A DNA stretch of 52,284 nucleotides, from the NCBI GenBank assembly GCA_043743785.1, contig JAYTVW010000082.1, positions 1 through 52,284 on the forward strand. Reading direction: 5' to 3'. This document shows positions 17,730 through 26,487 of the stretch, one piece after another; within the stretch, counting starts at the first letter, position 1; each line of letters opens with the position of its first letter. Position numbers and translations under genes: made by a program. This stretch comes from JAQTNA01 sp043743785 (GTDB lineage: Bacteria > Pseudomonadota > Gammaproteobacteria > Burkholderiales > Rhodocyclaceae). Under the pieces are notes generated by a model. That model worked only from the letters and a program-made list of their open reading frames with translations. It searched no databases and was not told where the DNA came from.

Positions 17730-19358
17730 ATGAGCTCCCTGAAAATCGCCATTGCCCAGATCAACTGCATCGTGGGCGACTTAAGCGGCAATGCCCTGAA
17801 AATCCTGCATGCGGCGGAAAAGGCCCGGGCGGCGGGCGCCGACCTGCTGTTGACGCCGGAACTGTCCCTGGTGGGCTATCCACCGGAAGATTTACTGCTG
17901 CGGCCGGACTTCTACCGTTCCACGGCGCGGGAACTGGAACTCCTGGCTCACCAGGTACACGACATCGCCGTGCTGGTGGGGCATCCGGAAGCGGCCGGCG
18001 GGCGCTGCTACAACGCCGCCTCCCTGCTGCAAGACGGCAAGGTGGCTGCCACTTACCGCAAGTTCCACCTGCCCAACTACCAGGTTTTCGACGAGGAACG
18101 CTACTTCGCTTCTGGTGACACGCCCTGCGTCATTGACGTGAAGGGCGTCAAACTCGGCATCACCATCTGCGAAGACGTCTGGGTGGCGGGCCCGGCGGAA
18201 GCCGCCCGGACTGCCGGCGCGGAGGTGCTGCTGGCACTGAATGCCTCGCCCTACCATATGCACAAGCAGGCCGAGCGTATCGACATGCTGCGGGAGCGGG
18301 TGCGCGACACCGGCATTCCGGCGGTGTACGCCAACATGGTGGGGGGCCAGGACGAACTGGTCTTCGACGGCGCCTCCTTCGCCCTGGATCGCCAGGGCAA
18401 GCCGGTGCTGCAATCCGCAGCCTTCGTGGAAGCCCTGGATATGGTCGAGTATGCCGACGGCGATCTCAGGGCCGAGGCCCTCACCCCGGCGGCCAGCCTG
18501 GAAGCGGATGTATACAACGCCCTGGTGCTGGGGGTACGGGACTACTTGGGCAAGAACGGCTTCCCCGGCGCCCTGCTGGGCCTCTCCGGCGGCGTGGATT
18601 CGGCCTTGGTGCTGTGCATCGCCGTGGATGCCCTTGGCGCCGACAAGGTGCGGGCGGTCATGATGCCCTCCCCCTATACAGCCGGCATCAGCCTTGACGA
18701 TTCTCGGGAACTGGTGGTCAACCTGGGGGTGCAATACGACGAAGTCCTCATCTCGCCGGCCATGCAGACCTTCGCCGATATGTTGGAACCGGAGTTCCGC
18801 GGCAAGCCGAAAAGCCCCTGGGACACCACGGAGGAAAACCTGCAGGCGCGTATTCGCGGCATGCTGCTCATGGCCCTGTCCAACCGCTACGGTTCCATCG
18901 TGCTCACCACCGGCAACAAGTCGGAAATGGCCGTGGGCTACGCCACGCTGTATGGCGACATGGCCGGCGGCTTCGCCGTCATCAAGGACATTTTCAAGAC
19001 CTTCGTCTATCGCCTGTGCGCTTGGCGCAATGCCCAAGGGGACAAGCCGGTCATCCCGGAACGCATCCTGACCCGGGCGCCCTCCGCCGAACTCAAGCCG
19101 GACCAGACCGACCAGGACACCCTGCCCGCCTACGACGTGCTGGACGCCATCATCGAAGCCTACATGGGCCGTGACGAAAGCCCGGCCCAGATCATACGGG
19201 CCGGCTACCAGGAGGCGGACGTGAGGAAAGTCGTCGGCATGCTCAAGCGGAACGAGTACAAGCGCCGCCAATCCCCCGTCGGCATCCGGGTTACGCAGCG
19301 CGGATTCGGCAAGGATTGGCGATATCCGATAACATCACGCTATTCGGACGAATACTGA
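17730..19358 (+). CDS. nadE: Glutamine-dependent NAD+ synthetase
   Basis: 542 residues in two domains. The N-terminal nitrilase-like glutaminase has the Glu-Lys-Cys set: TPELSLVGYPPEDLL, YRKFHLPNYQVFDE and LGITICEDVWVAG. The C-terminal synthetase has the ATP-pyrophosphatase loop LGLSGGVDSALVL and LTTGNKSEMAVGYATLYGD. It amidates nicotinic acid adenine dinucleotide to NAD+ using glutamine. The start codon is immediately preceded by a word-repeat arm, and no strong Shine-Dalgarno is visible. The PII gene follows after a palindrome cluster, a common betaproteobacterial order. Confidence 0.96.
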   Translation: MSSLKIAIAQINCIVGDLSGNALKILHAAEKARAAGADLLLTPELSLVGYPPEDLLLRPDFYRSTARELELLAHQVHDIAVLVGHPEAAGGRCYNAASLLQDGKVAATYRKFHLPNYQVFDEERYFASGDTPCVIDVKGVKLGITICEDVWVAGPAEAARTAGAEVLLALNASPYHMHKQAERIDMLRERVRDTGIPAVYANMVGGQDELVFDGASFALDRQGKPVLQSAAFVEALDMVEYADGDLRAEALTPAASLEADVYNALVLGVRDYLGKNGFPGALLGLSGGVDSALVLCIAVDALGADKVRAVMMPSPYTAGISLDDSRELVVNLGVQYDEVLISPAMQTFADMLEPEFRGKPKSPWDTTEENLQARIRGMLLMALSNRYGSIVLTTGNKSEMAVGYATLYGDMAGGFAVIKDIFKTFVYRLCAWRNAQGDKPVIPERILTRAPSAELKPDQTDQDTLPAYDVLDAIIEAYMGRDESPAQIIRAGYQEADVRKVVGMLKRNEYKRRQSPVGIRVTQRGFGKDWRYPITSRYSDEY

Positions 19359-19371
19359 TTGTGGGGTCGGA

Positions 19372-19432
19372 GTAGGGTGGGCTTCAGCCCACCGTTCCCG
19401 GCCTAAACCACGGCGGGTTGAACCCCGCCTAC
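19372..19432. repeat. GTAGGGTGGG-type palindrome cluster before glnB
   Basis: GTAGGGTGGGCTTCAGCCCA at 19372-19391 forms a hairpin; a second hairpin at 19411-19432 is CGGCGGGTTGAACCCCGCCT followed by AC. It sits between nadE and the PII gene and ends 14 bases before the PII start. Confidence 0.8.
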
Positions 19433-19446
19433 AAACGGAGCAGACA

Positions 19447-19785
19447 ATGAAGAAAATCGAAGCAGTCATCAAGCCGTTCAAGTTGGACGAAGTGCGTGAA
19501 GCCCTCTCCGAAGTAGGCATCACCGGCCTCACGGTCACGGAAGTAAAGGGTTTTGGCCGCCAGAAGGGCCACACCGAGTTGTATCGCGGCGCCGAGTACG
19601 TGGTGGACTTCCTGCCGAAGATCAAGGTGGAAATCGTCGTCGCCGACGAAACCGCCGAACCCGCCATCGACGCCATCGTCAAGGCCGCCCGTACCGGCAA
19701 GATCGGCGACGGCAAGATTTTCGTCTCCTCCATCGAACAAGTCGTGCGTATCCGCACCGGCGAGACAAACGAATCGGCCATCTGA
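19447..19785 (+). CDS. PII nitrogen regulatory protein (GlnB/GlnK type)
   Basis: 112 residues, the exact PII length. It starts MKKIEAVIKPFKLDEVREAL. The T-loop has tyrosine 51 in RGAEYVVDF, the uridylylation site used by GlnD. The B- and C-loop signatures TGKIGDGKIFV and the VRIRTGE end are intact. PII senses 2-oxoglutarate and ATP/ADP and controls glutamine synthetase adenylylation, AmtB and, in diazotrophs, NifA and DraT activity. Linkage to nadE rather than amtB favours GlnB over GlnK, but sequence alone does not settle it. A terminator follows. Confidence 0.95.
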   Translation: MKKIEAVIKPFKLDEVREALSEVGITGLTVTEVKGFGRQKGHTELYRGAEYVVDFLPKIKVEIVVADETAEPAIDAIVKAARTGKIGDGKIFVSSIEQVVRIRTGETNESAI

Positions 19786-19796
19786 TTGATGGCGTG

Positions 19797-19940
19797 TGAA
19801 ACGTGAAAAGTGAAATGTGAAACGTAGAACCCTCGCATTTCCAGCCGCGTAAGCGGCATGACGAAAAACAAAGGCGGCCTCCGGGCCGCCTTCTGTTTTT
19901 GGGCGCCACCGGCGCCCACATTTCACTTTTCACTTTTCAC
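19797..19940. repeat. GTGAAAAGTGAA-type inverted word repeat
   Basis: The left arm (19797-19828) is tandem GTGAAACGTGAAAAGTGAAA and variants; the right arm (19919-19940) is its inverse, CATTTCACTTTTCACTTTTC continuing AC. The region between holds two hairpins, GGCGGCCTCCGGGCCGCC and GGGCGCCACCGGCGCCC. The right arm encodes the last residues and TGA stop of the Smr gene. Confidence 0.85.
19871..19900 (+). terminator. Rho-independent terminator after the PII gene
   Basis: Hairpin GGCGGCCTCCGGGCCGCC followed by TTCTGTTTTT. It lies inside the loop of the GTGAAA word-repeat element. Confidence 0.75.
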
Positions 19941-20879
19941 ATGCCCTGCTTTCAGCAGGACAAGCACCGCCCCCTCCCCTCCCTCATGGGGTCGGGCCTG
20001 GCAGAAGGCGAGGATTTCTTCCCGCTGGGACAGCCAGCTTTTGGAGAGCTGTTTCAAGACCGGCTCCCGGCCCTTTGATCCATGGCCCTGGCCGTGGATG
20101 AGGCGGATGGCGCGTCGGCCCTGCCTGAGGCTTGCGGCGAGGAAATGGCCCAGGGCTTCCCGGGCCTCGTCCCGGGCCATGCCGTGCATGTCCAGTTCCC
20201 CTTGATTTGGCCAGCGGCCCTTCCTGAGGTCGGAGAGTACCCGACGCGGCAGGCCGGGACGCAGGAAAGCCTCATCGTCCGCCCCGTCCAAGCGATCCAC
20301 GAAACTGATGGGGGCGGCTTCCCGCTGCGGCTCGGTCTTCGGCTGCTGCCGCGGCATGGCCGCAGGCACTGCGGGCGCCAGATGCAATCGGCCCGTCTCC
20401 GCCAGGGGCTGAGTTCCGCGCATGAGATGACGAAAGAGCGCCGCCGGATCCTGGGGCAGCTTCTCGGGGACTGCCGCCTCGAACTGCTCGATGGCGACCG
20501 CTGCCGGCTTGCGATGAGCGGACGTGGCCAGATCCACCCGTCCGCTGTCGGCAATGGGCGTCACATCCTGGTAAGCGAAGCGCCACAGGGCCTGGGGATC
20601 CCGGGGATCGGGGAGCGGCGGCGGCCGGCGGATTTCCGGCTCAGGCGCCGCCCGGGGCCGGGGCACGGCGGACGGGCGCGGCAAGGCAATCTCTGCCAGA
20701 CCGGGATTCGCCAGGGGCTTTACCCCCGCCAGGCTGGCCTGAAACAGGGAAGTATCCTCTTCCTCCTCCACCGGCTTCGGTATACGTGCCATGACGGGCC
20801 GGGAGGCGTGAACCTTGCCCTTTATTTCAGACAAGACCCCGAACGGGCCGTCCCTGGACTTGCGTGATTGCTTCGACAT
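19923..20879 (-). CDS. Smr-domain protein (MutS2 C-terminal-like)
   Basis: 318 residues. The first ~215 are low-complexity and proline/charge-rich, with no recognised fold. The last ~90 form an Smr domain: ELDMHGMARDEAREALGHFL, then RLIHGQGHGSKG and the C-terminal GGEGAVLVLLK, which carry the LDxHG and HGxG motifs. Smr domains nick nucleic acids; stand-alone bacterial versions include ribosome-rescue endonucleases (SmrB). The start MSKQSRKSRDG fits. The final residues HVKSEK and the TGA stop are encoded by the GTGAAA word repeat, so the tail seems element-derived. trxB lies upstream on the same strand, a common betaproteobacterial pairing. Confidence 0.88.
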   Translation of the reverse strand: MSKQSRKSRDGPFGVLSEIKGKVHASRPVMARIPKPVEEEEDTSLFQASLAGVKPLANPGLAEIALPRPSAVPRPRAAPEPEIRRPPPLPDPRDPQALWRFAYQDVTPIADSGRVDLATSAHRKPAAVAIEQFEAAVPEKLPQDPAALFRHLMRGTQPLAETGRLHLAPAVPAAMPRQQPKTEPQREAAPISFVDRLDGADDEAFLRPGLPRRVLSDLRKGRWPNQGELDMHGMARDEAREALGHFLAASLRQGRRAIRLIHGQGHGSKGREPVLKQLSKSWLSQREEILAFCQARPHEGGEGAVLVLLKAGHVKSEK

Positions 20880-20906
20880 GACAAGAAAGATACCCAAAAA
20901 GCAAAT

Positions 20907-21025
20907 CACTAAACGCCGAGGCGCCGAGAAACCAATGAGCTGAATGAGCTTGGCCAGCCCCGCAAACAATGGAGCTAGGAGCTTTCGCTTTTCCTCTGCG
21001 CCTCTGCGCCTCGGCGTTTCAAAAT
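20907..21025. repeat. GCCGAGGCGC-type inverted word repeat, copy 4
   Basis: Left arm ACTAAACGCCGAGGCGCCGA (20908-20927); right arm TTCCTCTGCGCCTCTGCGCC continuing TCGGCGTTTCAAAA (20990-21025). It lies between trxB and the Smr gene. Confidence 0.85.
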
Positions 21026-21052
21026 GCCTTTTCAAGCAGTCGCGCGCGTAAA

Positions 21053-22006
21053 TCAGCCGTCCAGGCCATCCAGGTAACGTTCCGCATCCAGAGCGGCCAT
21101 GCAGCCGGTGCCGGCGCTGGTGACGGCCTGACGGTAGATGTGGTCCTGCACGTCGCCGGCAGCGAATACGCCCGGAATACTGGTCTGGGTGGCATTGCCT
21201 TTTCTGCCGCACTCGGTCACCAGGTAGCCGCCTTCCATTTCCAGCTGGCCGGCAAAGATGTCCGTATTGGGCTTGTGGCCGATGGCAATGAACACGCCGT
21301 CCAGACTGATGTCTTCCGTGGCGCCGCCCTGGGTGCTCTTGATGCGCATGCCGGTGACGCCGGACTTGTCGCCCAGCACTTCATCCAGGGTGTGGTTCCA
21401 CTTGATAGTGACCTTGCCGGCTTTTTCTTTCTCGGCAAGCTTGTCCTGCAGAATCTTTTCGGAGCGGAACTTGTCGCGGCGATGCACCACCGTGACGTGG
21501 CTGGCGATGTTGGCCAGGTAAAGGGCCTCTTCCACGGCGGTATTGCCGCCGCCGATCACGGCCACGGGCTTGTTCCGGTAGAAGAAACCATCGCAGGTGG
21601 CGCAGGCGGAGACGCCCCGGCCGGCAAAGGCTTCCTCGGAGGGCAGGCCCAGGTACTGGGCGGAGGCGCCGGTGGCAATAATGAGGGCGTCACAGGTGTA
21701 GGTACCGTTGTCCCCCACCAGGGTGAAGGGCTTTTCGGTCAGTTTCACCGTATGGATGTGATCGAAAATTTGTTCCGTCTGGAAACGCTCGGCGTGCTTC
21801 TGGAAGCGCTCCATGAGTTCCGGCCCCTGCACACCGTCCACGTCGGCGGGCCAGTTATCCACTTCCGTGGTGGTCATGAGCTGGCCGCCCTGGGCCATGC
21901 CGGTGATGAGAACGGGTTTCAGGTTGGCACGGGCGGCATAGACCGCAGCGGTGTAACCGGCCGGGCCGGAGCCCAGGATCAGGAGGCGAGAGTGGCGCGT
22001 TGTCAT
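21053..22006 (-). CDS. trxB: Thioredoxin reductase
   Basis: 317 residues, low-molecular-weight FAD/NADPH thioredoxin reductase. The FAD fold LLILGSGPAGYTAAVYAARA opens the protein, the redox CATC is in VSACATCDGFF (~residue 135), the NADPH fold is AVIGGGNTAVEEALYLANI, and the FAD-closing motif is TSIPGVFAAGDVQDH. It reduces thioredoxin in the cytosol. Divergent from the Crp/Fnr gene; the Smr gene lies downstream. Confidence 0.97.
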   Translation of the reverse strand: MTTRHSRLLILGSGPAGYTAAVYAARANLKPVLITGMAQGGQLMTTTEVDNWPADVDGVQGPELMERFQKHAERFQTEQIFDHIHTVKLTEKPFTLVGDNGTYTCDALIIATGASAQYLGLPSEEAFAGRGVSACATCDGFFYRNKPVAVIGGGNTAVEEALYLANIASHVTVVHRRDKFRSEKILQDKLAEKEKAGKVTIKWNHTLDEVLGDKSGVTGMRIKSTQGGATEDISLDGVFIAIGHKPNTDIFAGQLEMEGGYLVTECGRKGNATQTSIPGVFAAGDVQDHIYRQAVTSAGTGCMAALDAERYLDGLDG

Positions 22007-22085
22007 GGTTCGTTCTCTGATTTATGAAGGGGATATAAAGCTTGCGGGTCTGGAGCCGTTAGAGCACTGGTTGAACATTATACTT

Positions 22086-22103
22086 GAGTCGTTTGTCCGA
22101 CTC
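22086..22103. promoter_or_regulatory. Palindrome upstream of second Crp/Fnr gene
   Basis: GAGTCG at 22086-22091 and its exact inverse CGACTC at 22098-22103, six bases apart, embedded in ATACTTGAGTCG. It lies in the divergent trxB/crp region ~50 bases before the crp start, where an operator would be expected. Some resemblance to Rrf2/IscR-type sites is noted but not firm. Confidence 0.3.
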
Positions 22104-22150
22104 CGCCCGATTCAGGGAGGCCCAAGCGCCTCCAACAAGAGGAATACACC

Positions 22151-22825
22151 ATGGCCCAGCCCAACAACGTCTCCGTCATCGCCCTGCGCTGCCTGCCCTT
22201 GTTCGCCGGCGTGCCACCGGAAAACCTGGAACCCATCGCAAAGGTGTCCATGCTGCGACGTGTCGGACGGGGCACCACCGTGGTCATGGCGGGGGACAGC
22301 ACGGACTTCGTCTATATCGTGCTGGCCGGCAGCCTCAAGGTGCTGGTAAACGACGAGGAAGGCCGGGAGGTCATCCTGTCCATCCTGGGGCCGGGGGAAC
22401 TCTTCGGCGAAATGGGCGTGGTGGATGACAATCCCCGCTCCGCCTCCGTGGTGGCGGCGATTCCCAGCGACCTGGTGGTCATCTCCAAGTCGGATTTCAA
22501 GCGCTGCATGCAGGAAAATTTCGACATTTCCCTGTTCATCATGCGCAACCTGGCCCACCGCCTGCGGGTGGCGGATCGCAAGATCGAGAGCCTGGCCCTC
22601 CTGGATGTGTATGGCCGGGTGGCGCGGCTGCTGCTGGACAGCGCCGAGAAGATCAACGGCGAACTTGTGGTGGTAAAGAAAATTTCCAAGCAGGACATCG
22701 CCAAGATGATTGGGGCCTCCCGGGAAATGGTCAGCCGGGTCATGAAGGACCTGGCCCTGCAGGGCCTCATCGACGAATCCAGCGGCCGCGTGGTGCTCAA
22801 GGAAAACATCGGCAGCGTAGGCTGA
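22151..22825 (+). CDS. Crp/Fnr-family regulator, cyclic-nucleotide type
   Basis: 224 residues. A cNMP-binding barrel (~10-125: VVMAGDSTDFVYIVLAGSLK, then PGELFGEMGVVDDNPRSASV) precedes a dimer helix and a Crp winged helix with SKQDIAKMIGASREMVSRVM, whose SREMVSRV recognition helix is close to that of true Crp. The phosphate-binding cassette reads FGEMGVVDDNPRSASV, near the Crp FGELGL...RSA pattern, so a cyclic nucleotide ligand is possible. An AGAGGAA ribosome-binding site precedes the ATG. It converges on draT with a 34-base gap. Confidence 0.92.
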   Translation: MAQPNNVSVIALRCLPLFAGVPPENLEPIAKVSMLRRVGRGTTVVMAGDSTDFVYIVLAGSLKVLVNDEEGREVILSILGPGELFGEMGVVDDNPRSASVVAAIPSDLVVISKSDFKRCMQENFDISLFIMRNLAHRLRVADRKIESLALLDVYGRVARLLLDSAEKINGELVVVKKISKQDIAKMIGASREMVSRVMKDLALQGLIDESSGRVVLKENIGSVG

Positions 22826-22859
22826 ACGAGGAGCACCGATTGCACCTTGGCTGCGCCTA

Positions 22860-23687
22860 TCAGAGCGTCGACATGTCCACTTCGTAGGCCCCGCCGATAA
22901 CCAGAAACTCATCCTCGCCGCGCACGATGCCGGGCAAGAGGCCGCAATAGAAGAAAATCTTGGCCAGGGGCACTTCCACCGTGAGGATGTAGTCGCCGAA
23001 CTCGCTGGCCCGATCCCGGCTGCAGGTGAAGGAATTCAGGTTGTTGAACAGCACCACCCGGCCACCCTCCCGGCCGCTGGGCAGAACGTCGTGCTCATCC
23101 ATGCGGTTGATACCGCGGTAAAGGGTGACGTGATGAGATTGGGGATGGCGCCGCGCCAATTCATATTGGCAGTAGGTGTACACCAGGTCGCACTGAGCTT
23201 CCAGGGCGTTGGTGCCGTACAGGCCCTGGCAGCGCATCTCTTGGTAGCGCCGGTAGGCATCCGACTCCGGATCCCGCAGGGGCAGGCCGTGAAACCGTGG
23301 CGTCAGGCCGAAGCGGGATTCCACCCAGGCTTTCAGTACCGCCCCTTCCTTGCTATCCGAGTCGAAGCTCCAGCCCCTGAGCACTCGCGGATAGTTGGCC
23401 TTGGCCCGGCCCTTGCCGCCCCGGGTGTAGCCCGCCTCTTCAGGTGCTTCCAGACAGAAACGCACCGTCAGGTAATCCTGGAAGACTTCCGCACGCCGCT
23501 CGGCGCTGACACAGGCATCCAGGCGCCGGAACAAATCCCCATGCAATTCCGCCACCCCGTCCAGGACCAGGGGGGAAGGGTTCTGCTGATAAGTGACGCT
23601 GCCCAGAATGACCGCCGGCAGGTTGCAGCGGTTGATGGGCAAGCGCGCATCCCTGGGTAGTACAGCCTTCCACGCCTCACCCCTCAC
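22860..23687 (-). CDS. draT: Dinitrogenase reductase ADP-ribosyltransferase
   Basis: 275 residues from a GTG start. DraT transfers ADP-ribose from NAD+ to an arginine of NifH and so switches nitrogenase off on ammonium or energy shift. Family marks are LPINRCNLPAVILGS, GWSFDSDSKEGAVLKAWVE, HHVTLYRGINRMDEHDV, the NNLNSFTCSRDRASEFG block and the GEDEFLVIGG end, which fit an R-S-E type transferase. The first ~10 codons from the GTG at 23687 lie inside a GTGAGG word-repeat arm; the TTG at 23639 is another possible start. It diverges from nifH. The usual partner draG is not in this window. Confidence 0.93.
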   Translation of the reverse strand: MRGEAWKAVLPRDARLPINRCNLPAVILGSVTYQQNPSPLVLDGVAELHGDLFRRLDACVSAERRAEVFQDYLTVRFCLEAPEEAGYTRGGKGRAKANYPRVLRGWSFDSDSKEGAVLKAWVESRFGLTPRFHGLPLRDPESDAYRRYQEMRCQGLYGTNALEAQCDLVYTYCQYELARRHPQSHHVTLYRGINRMDEHDVLPSGREGGRVVLFNNLNSFTCSRDRASEFGDYILTVEVPLAKIFFYCGLLPGIVRGEDEFLVIGGAYEVDMSTL

Positions 23688-23703
23688 GCCTCACTCCTCA
23701 CCG
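23671..23703. repeat. GTGAGG-type word repeat, single arm
   Basis: Read on the minus strand it is GTGAGGAGTGAGGCGTGAGG followed by GGTGAGGCGTGG. This is the same word as the element at 8615-8714, but no inverted partner is found nearby. It overlaps the 5' end of draT and may supply its GTG start. Confidence 0.8.
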
Positions 23704-23708
23704 TTCTT

Positions 23709-23724
23709 TGTCGTCAGCCCTACA
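23709..23724 (+). promoter_or_regulatory. NifA upstream activator site for nifH
   Basis: Exact TGT-N10-ACA (TGTCGTCAGCCCTACA), 98 bases upstream of the nifH sigma-54 element, which is the usual distance. Confidence 0.8.
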
Positions 23725-23822
23725 AAGCTCATGGACTTTGTCGTATCCCACATCCCCGCGAAAACCCCGACACAAAACATTTTATCGTATTTTTTCAATT
23801 AGTTAATACACAACAGCAGGGC

Positions 23823-23839
23823 TGGCACGGTCCGTGCAA
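23823..23839 (+). promoter_or_regulatory. Sigma-54 promoter of nifHDK
   Basis: TGGCACGGTCCGTGCAA: the -24 GG and -12 GC dinucleotides are correctly spaced, with one deviation from TGGCACG-N4-TTGC. It lies 68-84 bases before the nifH start. Confidence 0.88.
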
Positions 23840-23906
23840 CAGGAGACATGCGAATCAATGATTCCAGTGTCCCCGAACCCACGACAGACTCATAGGAGAT
23901 TACACC

Positions 23907-24803
<897 letters not shown>

Positions 24804-24812
24804 TAGCGAACG

Positions 24813-24838
24813 AGGTCGCCGCCCCCGGGCAGCGACCT
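24813..24838 (+). other. Stem-loop between nifH and nifD
   Basis: AGGTCGC and GCGACCT, 7-bp perfect arms with a 12-base loop, begin 10 bases after the nifH stop. No T-run follows, so it is not a classical terminator. Such hairpins after nifH are thought to raise NifH over NifDK by stabilising the 5' mRNA segment or causing partial termination. Confidence 0.6.
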
Positions 24839-24911
24839 GCTGATCGCCTGCAATCAACCATTGTTGGCGTCGTGCACAGATAGTTGCCGGCGCAACGAAA
24901 GGAGTTTCATC

Positions 24912-26384
24912 ATGGCAGCTCTCACCCGCGAAGAAACCGCGGCCCTCATTCAAGAGGTGCTTGAGGTTTATCCCGACAAGGCCAAGAAGGACCGTGCCAA
25001 GCACTTGATGATCAACGACAAGGAACTCGAGTCGTCGAAGAAGTGCATCACCTCCAACCGCAAGTCCCTGCCGGGCGTCATGACCATGCGTGGCTGTGCC
25101 TACGCCGGTTCCAAGGGCGTGGTCTGGGGTCCGATCAAGGACATCATCAGCATCTCCCACGGCCCCATCGGCTGCGGCCAGTATGCCCGCGCCGGCCGTC
25201 GTAATTACTACGTCGGCACCACCGGCGTGGATGCCTTCTGCGAAATGAACTTCACCTCCGACTTCCAGGAGAAGGACATCGTCTTCGGCGGCGACAAGAA
25301 GCTCGCCAAGCTGATCGACGAAATCGAAGGCCTGTTCCCCCTGAACAAGGGCATCTCCGTGCAGTCCGAGTGCCCCATCGGCCTCATCGGTGACGACATC
25401 GAAGCCGTCGCCAAGAAGGCTGCCGCCAAGCTGAACAAGCCGGTCGTACCGGTGCGCTGCGAAGGCTTCCGTGGCGTCTCCCAGTCCCTGGGCCACCACA
25501 TCGCCAATGACTCCGTGCGGGACTGGATCATCTCCAACCGTGACGGTCATCCCTTCGAAAAGACGCCCTACGACGTGGCCATTCTCGGCGACTACAACAT
25601 CGGCGGCGACGCCTGGGCCTCCCGTATCCTGCTGGAAGAAATGGGTCTGCGCGTGGTGGCCCAATGGTCCGGCGACGGCACCCTGGCGGAAATGGAAAAC
25701 ACCCCCTTCGTCAAGCTCAACCTCCTCCACTGCTACCGCTCGATGAACTACATCAGCCGGCACATGGAAGAAAAGTACGGGATTCCGTGGCTCGAATACA
25801 ACTTCTTCGGCCCCACCAAGATCAAGGAATCCCTGCGCAAGATCGCTTCCTACTTCGACGACACCATCAAGGAAGGTGCCGAGCGGGTCATCGCCAAGTA
25901 CACGCCGATGATGGAAGAGGTCATCGCCAAGTACAAGCCGCGCCTGCAAGGCAAGAAGGTCATGCTGTACGTGGGCGGTCTGCGTCCCCGTCACGTGGTC
26001 GGCGCCTACGAGGATCTGGGCATGGAAGTGGTCGGCACCGGCTACGAATTCGCCCACAACGACGACTATGACCGCACCATCAAGGACATGGGCGACGCCA
26101 CCCTGATTTACGACGACGTCACCGGCTACGAATTCGAAGAGTTCGTCAAGGCCATGAAGCCCGACCTGATTGGTTCCGGCATCAAGGAAAAGTACGTCTT
26201 CCACAAGATGGGCGTGCCCTTCCGCCAGCTGCACTCCTGGGACTACTCCGGCCCGTATCACGGCTGTGACGGTTTCGCCATCTTCGCCAAGGACATGGAT
26301 CTGACGCTGAACAATCCGTGCTGGAACCTGATGAAGACGCCCTGGAAGAAAGTTGAAGCGGAAGTTGTCCAGGCCGCTGCGTAA
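24912..26384 (+). CDS. nifD: Nitrogenase molybdenum-iron protein alpha chain
   Basis: 490 residues. P-cluster cysteines are at C62 (RGCAYAG), C88 (PIGCGQY) and C154 (SECPIGL), the same numbers as in Azotobacter. FeMo-cofactor ligands are the cysteine in LLHCYRSMNY and the histidine in HSWDYSGPYHG. With NifK it forms the alpha2-beta2 dinitrogenase that reduces N2. The start follows AAAGGAG. A palindrome cluster lies 3 bases after the stop, before nifK. Confidence 0.99.
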   Translation: MAALTREETAALIQEVLEVYPDKAKKDRAKHLMINDKELESSKKCITSNRKSLPGVMTMRGCAYAGSKGVVWGPIKDIISISHGPIGCGQYARAGRRNYYVGTTGVDAFCEMNFTSDFQEKDIVFGGDKKLAKLIDEIEGLFPLNKGISVQSECPIGLIGDDIEAVAKKAAAKLNKPVVPVRCEGFRGVSQSLGHHIANDSVRDWIISNRDGHPFEKTPYDVAILGDYNIGGDAWASRILLEEMGLRVVAQWSGDGTLAEMENTPFVKLNLLHCYRSMNYISRHMEEKYGIPWLEYNFFGPTKIKESLRKIASYFDDTIKEGAERVIAKYTPMMEEVIAKYKPRLQGKKVMLYVGGLRPRHVVGAYEDLGMEVVGTGYEFAHNDDYDRTIKDMGDATLIYDDVTGYEFEEFVKAMKPDLIGSGIKEKYVFHKMGVPFRQLHSWDYSGPYHGCDGFAIFAKDMDLTLNNPCWNLMKTPWKKVEAEVVQAAA

Positions 26385-26387
26385 ATC

Positions 26388-26444
26388 GTAGGGCGGGTTT
26401 CAACCCGCCAACCCGTCTCACTGGCCGGCTGAAGCCGGCCCTAC
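26388..26444. repeat. GTAGGGCGGG-type palindrome cluster between nifD and nifK
   Basis: GTAGGGCGGGTTTCAACCCG at 26388-26407 forms a hairpin; CTGGCCGGCTGAAGCCGGCC followed by CTAC at 26421-26444 forms a second. Similar to the elements near efp and glnB. It makes the nifD-nifK spacer ~100 bases. Confidence 0.8.
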
Positions 26445-26487
26445 TGACCAAGGCCACGGATTAGTGGCTTGGTCTAAGGAGCGAATA

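Noticed and set aside
17892..19271. 459-codon open frame antisense to nadE
   Set aside because: Shadow of an unambiguous NAD synthetase gene.
23727..23742. Second NifA site before nifH (TGTCGTATCCCACA)
   Set aside because: The spacing between TGT and ACA is 8, not 10.
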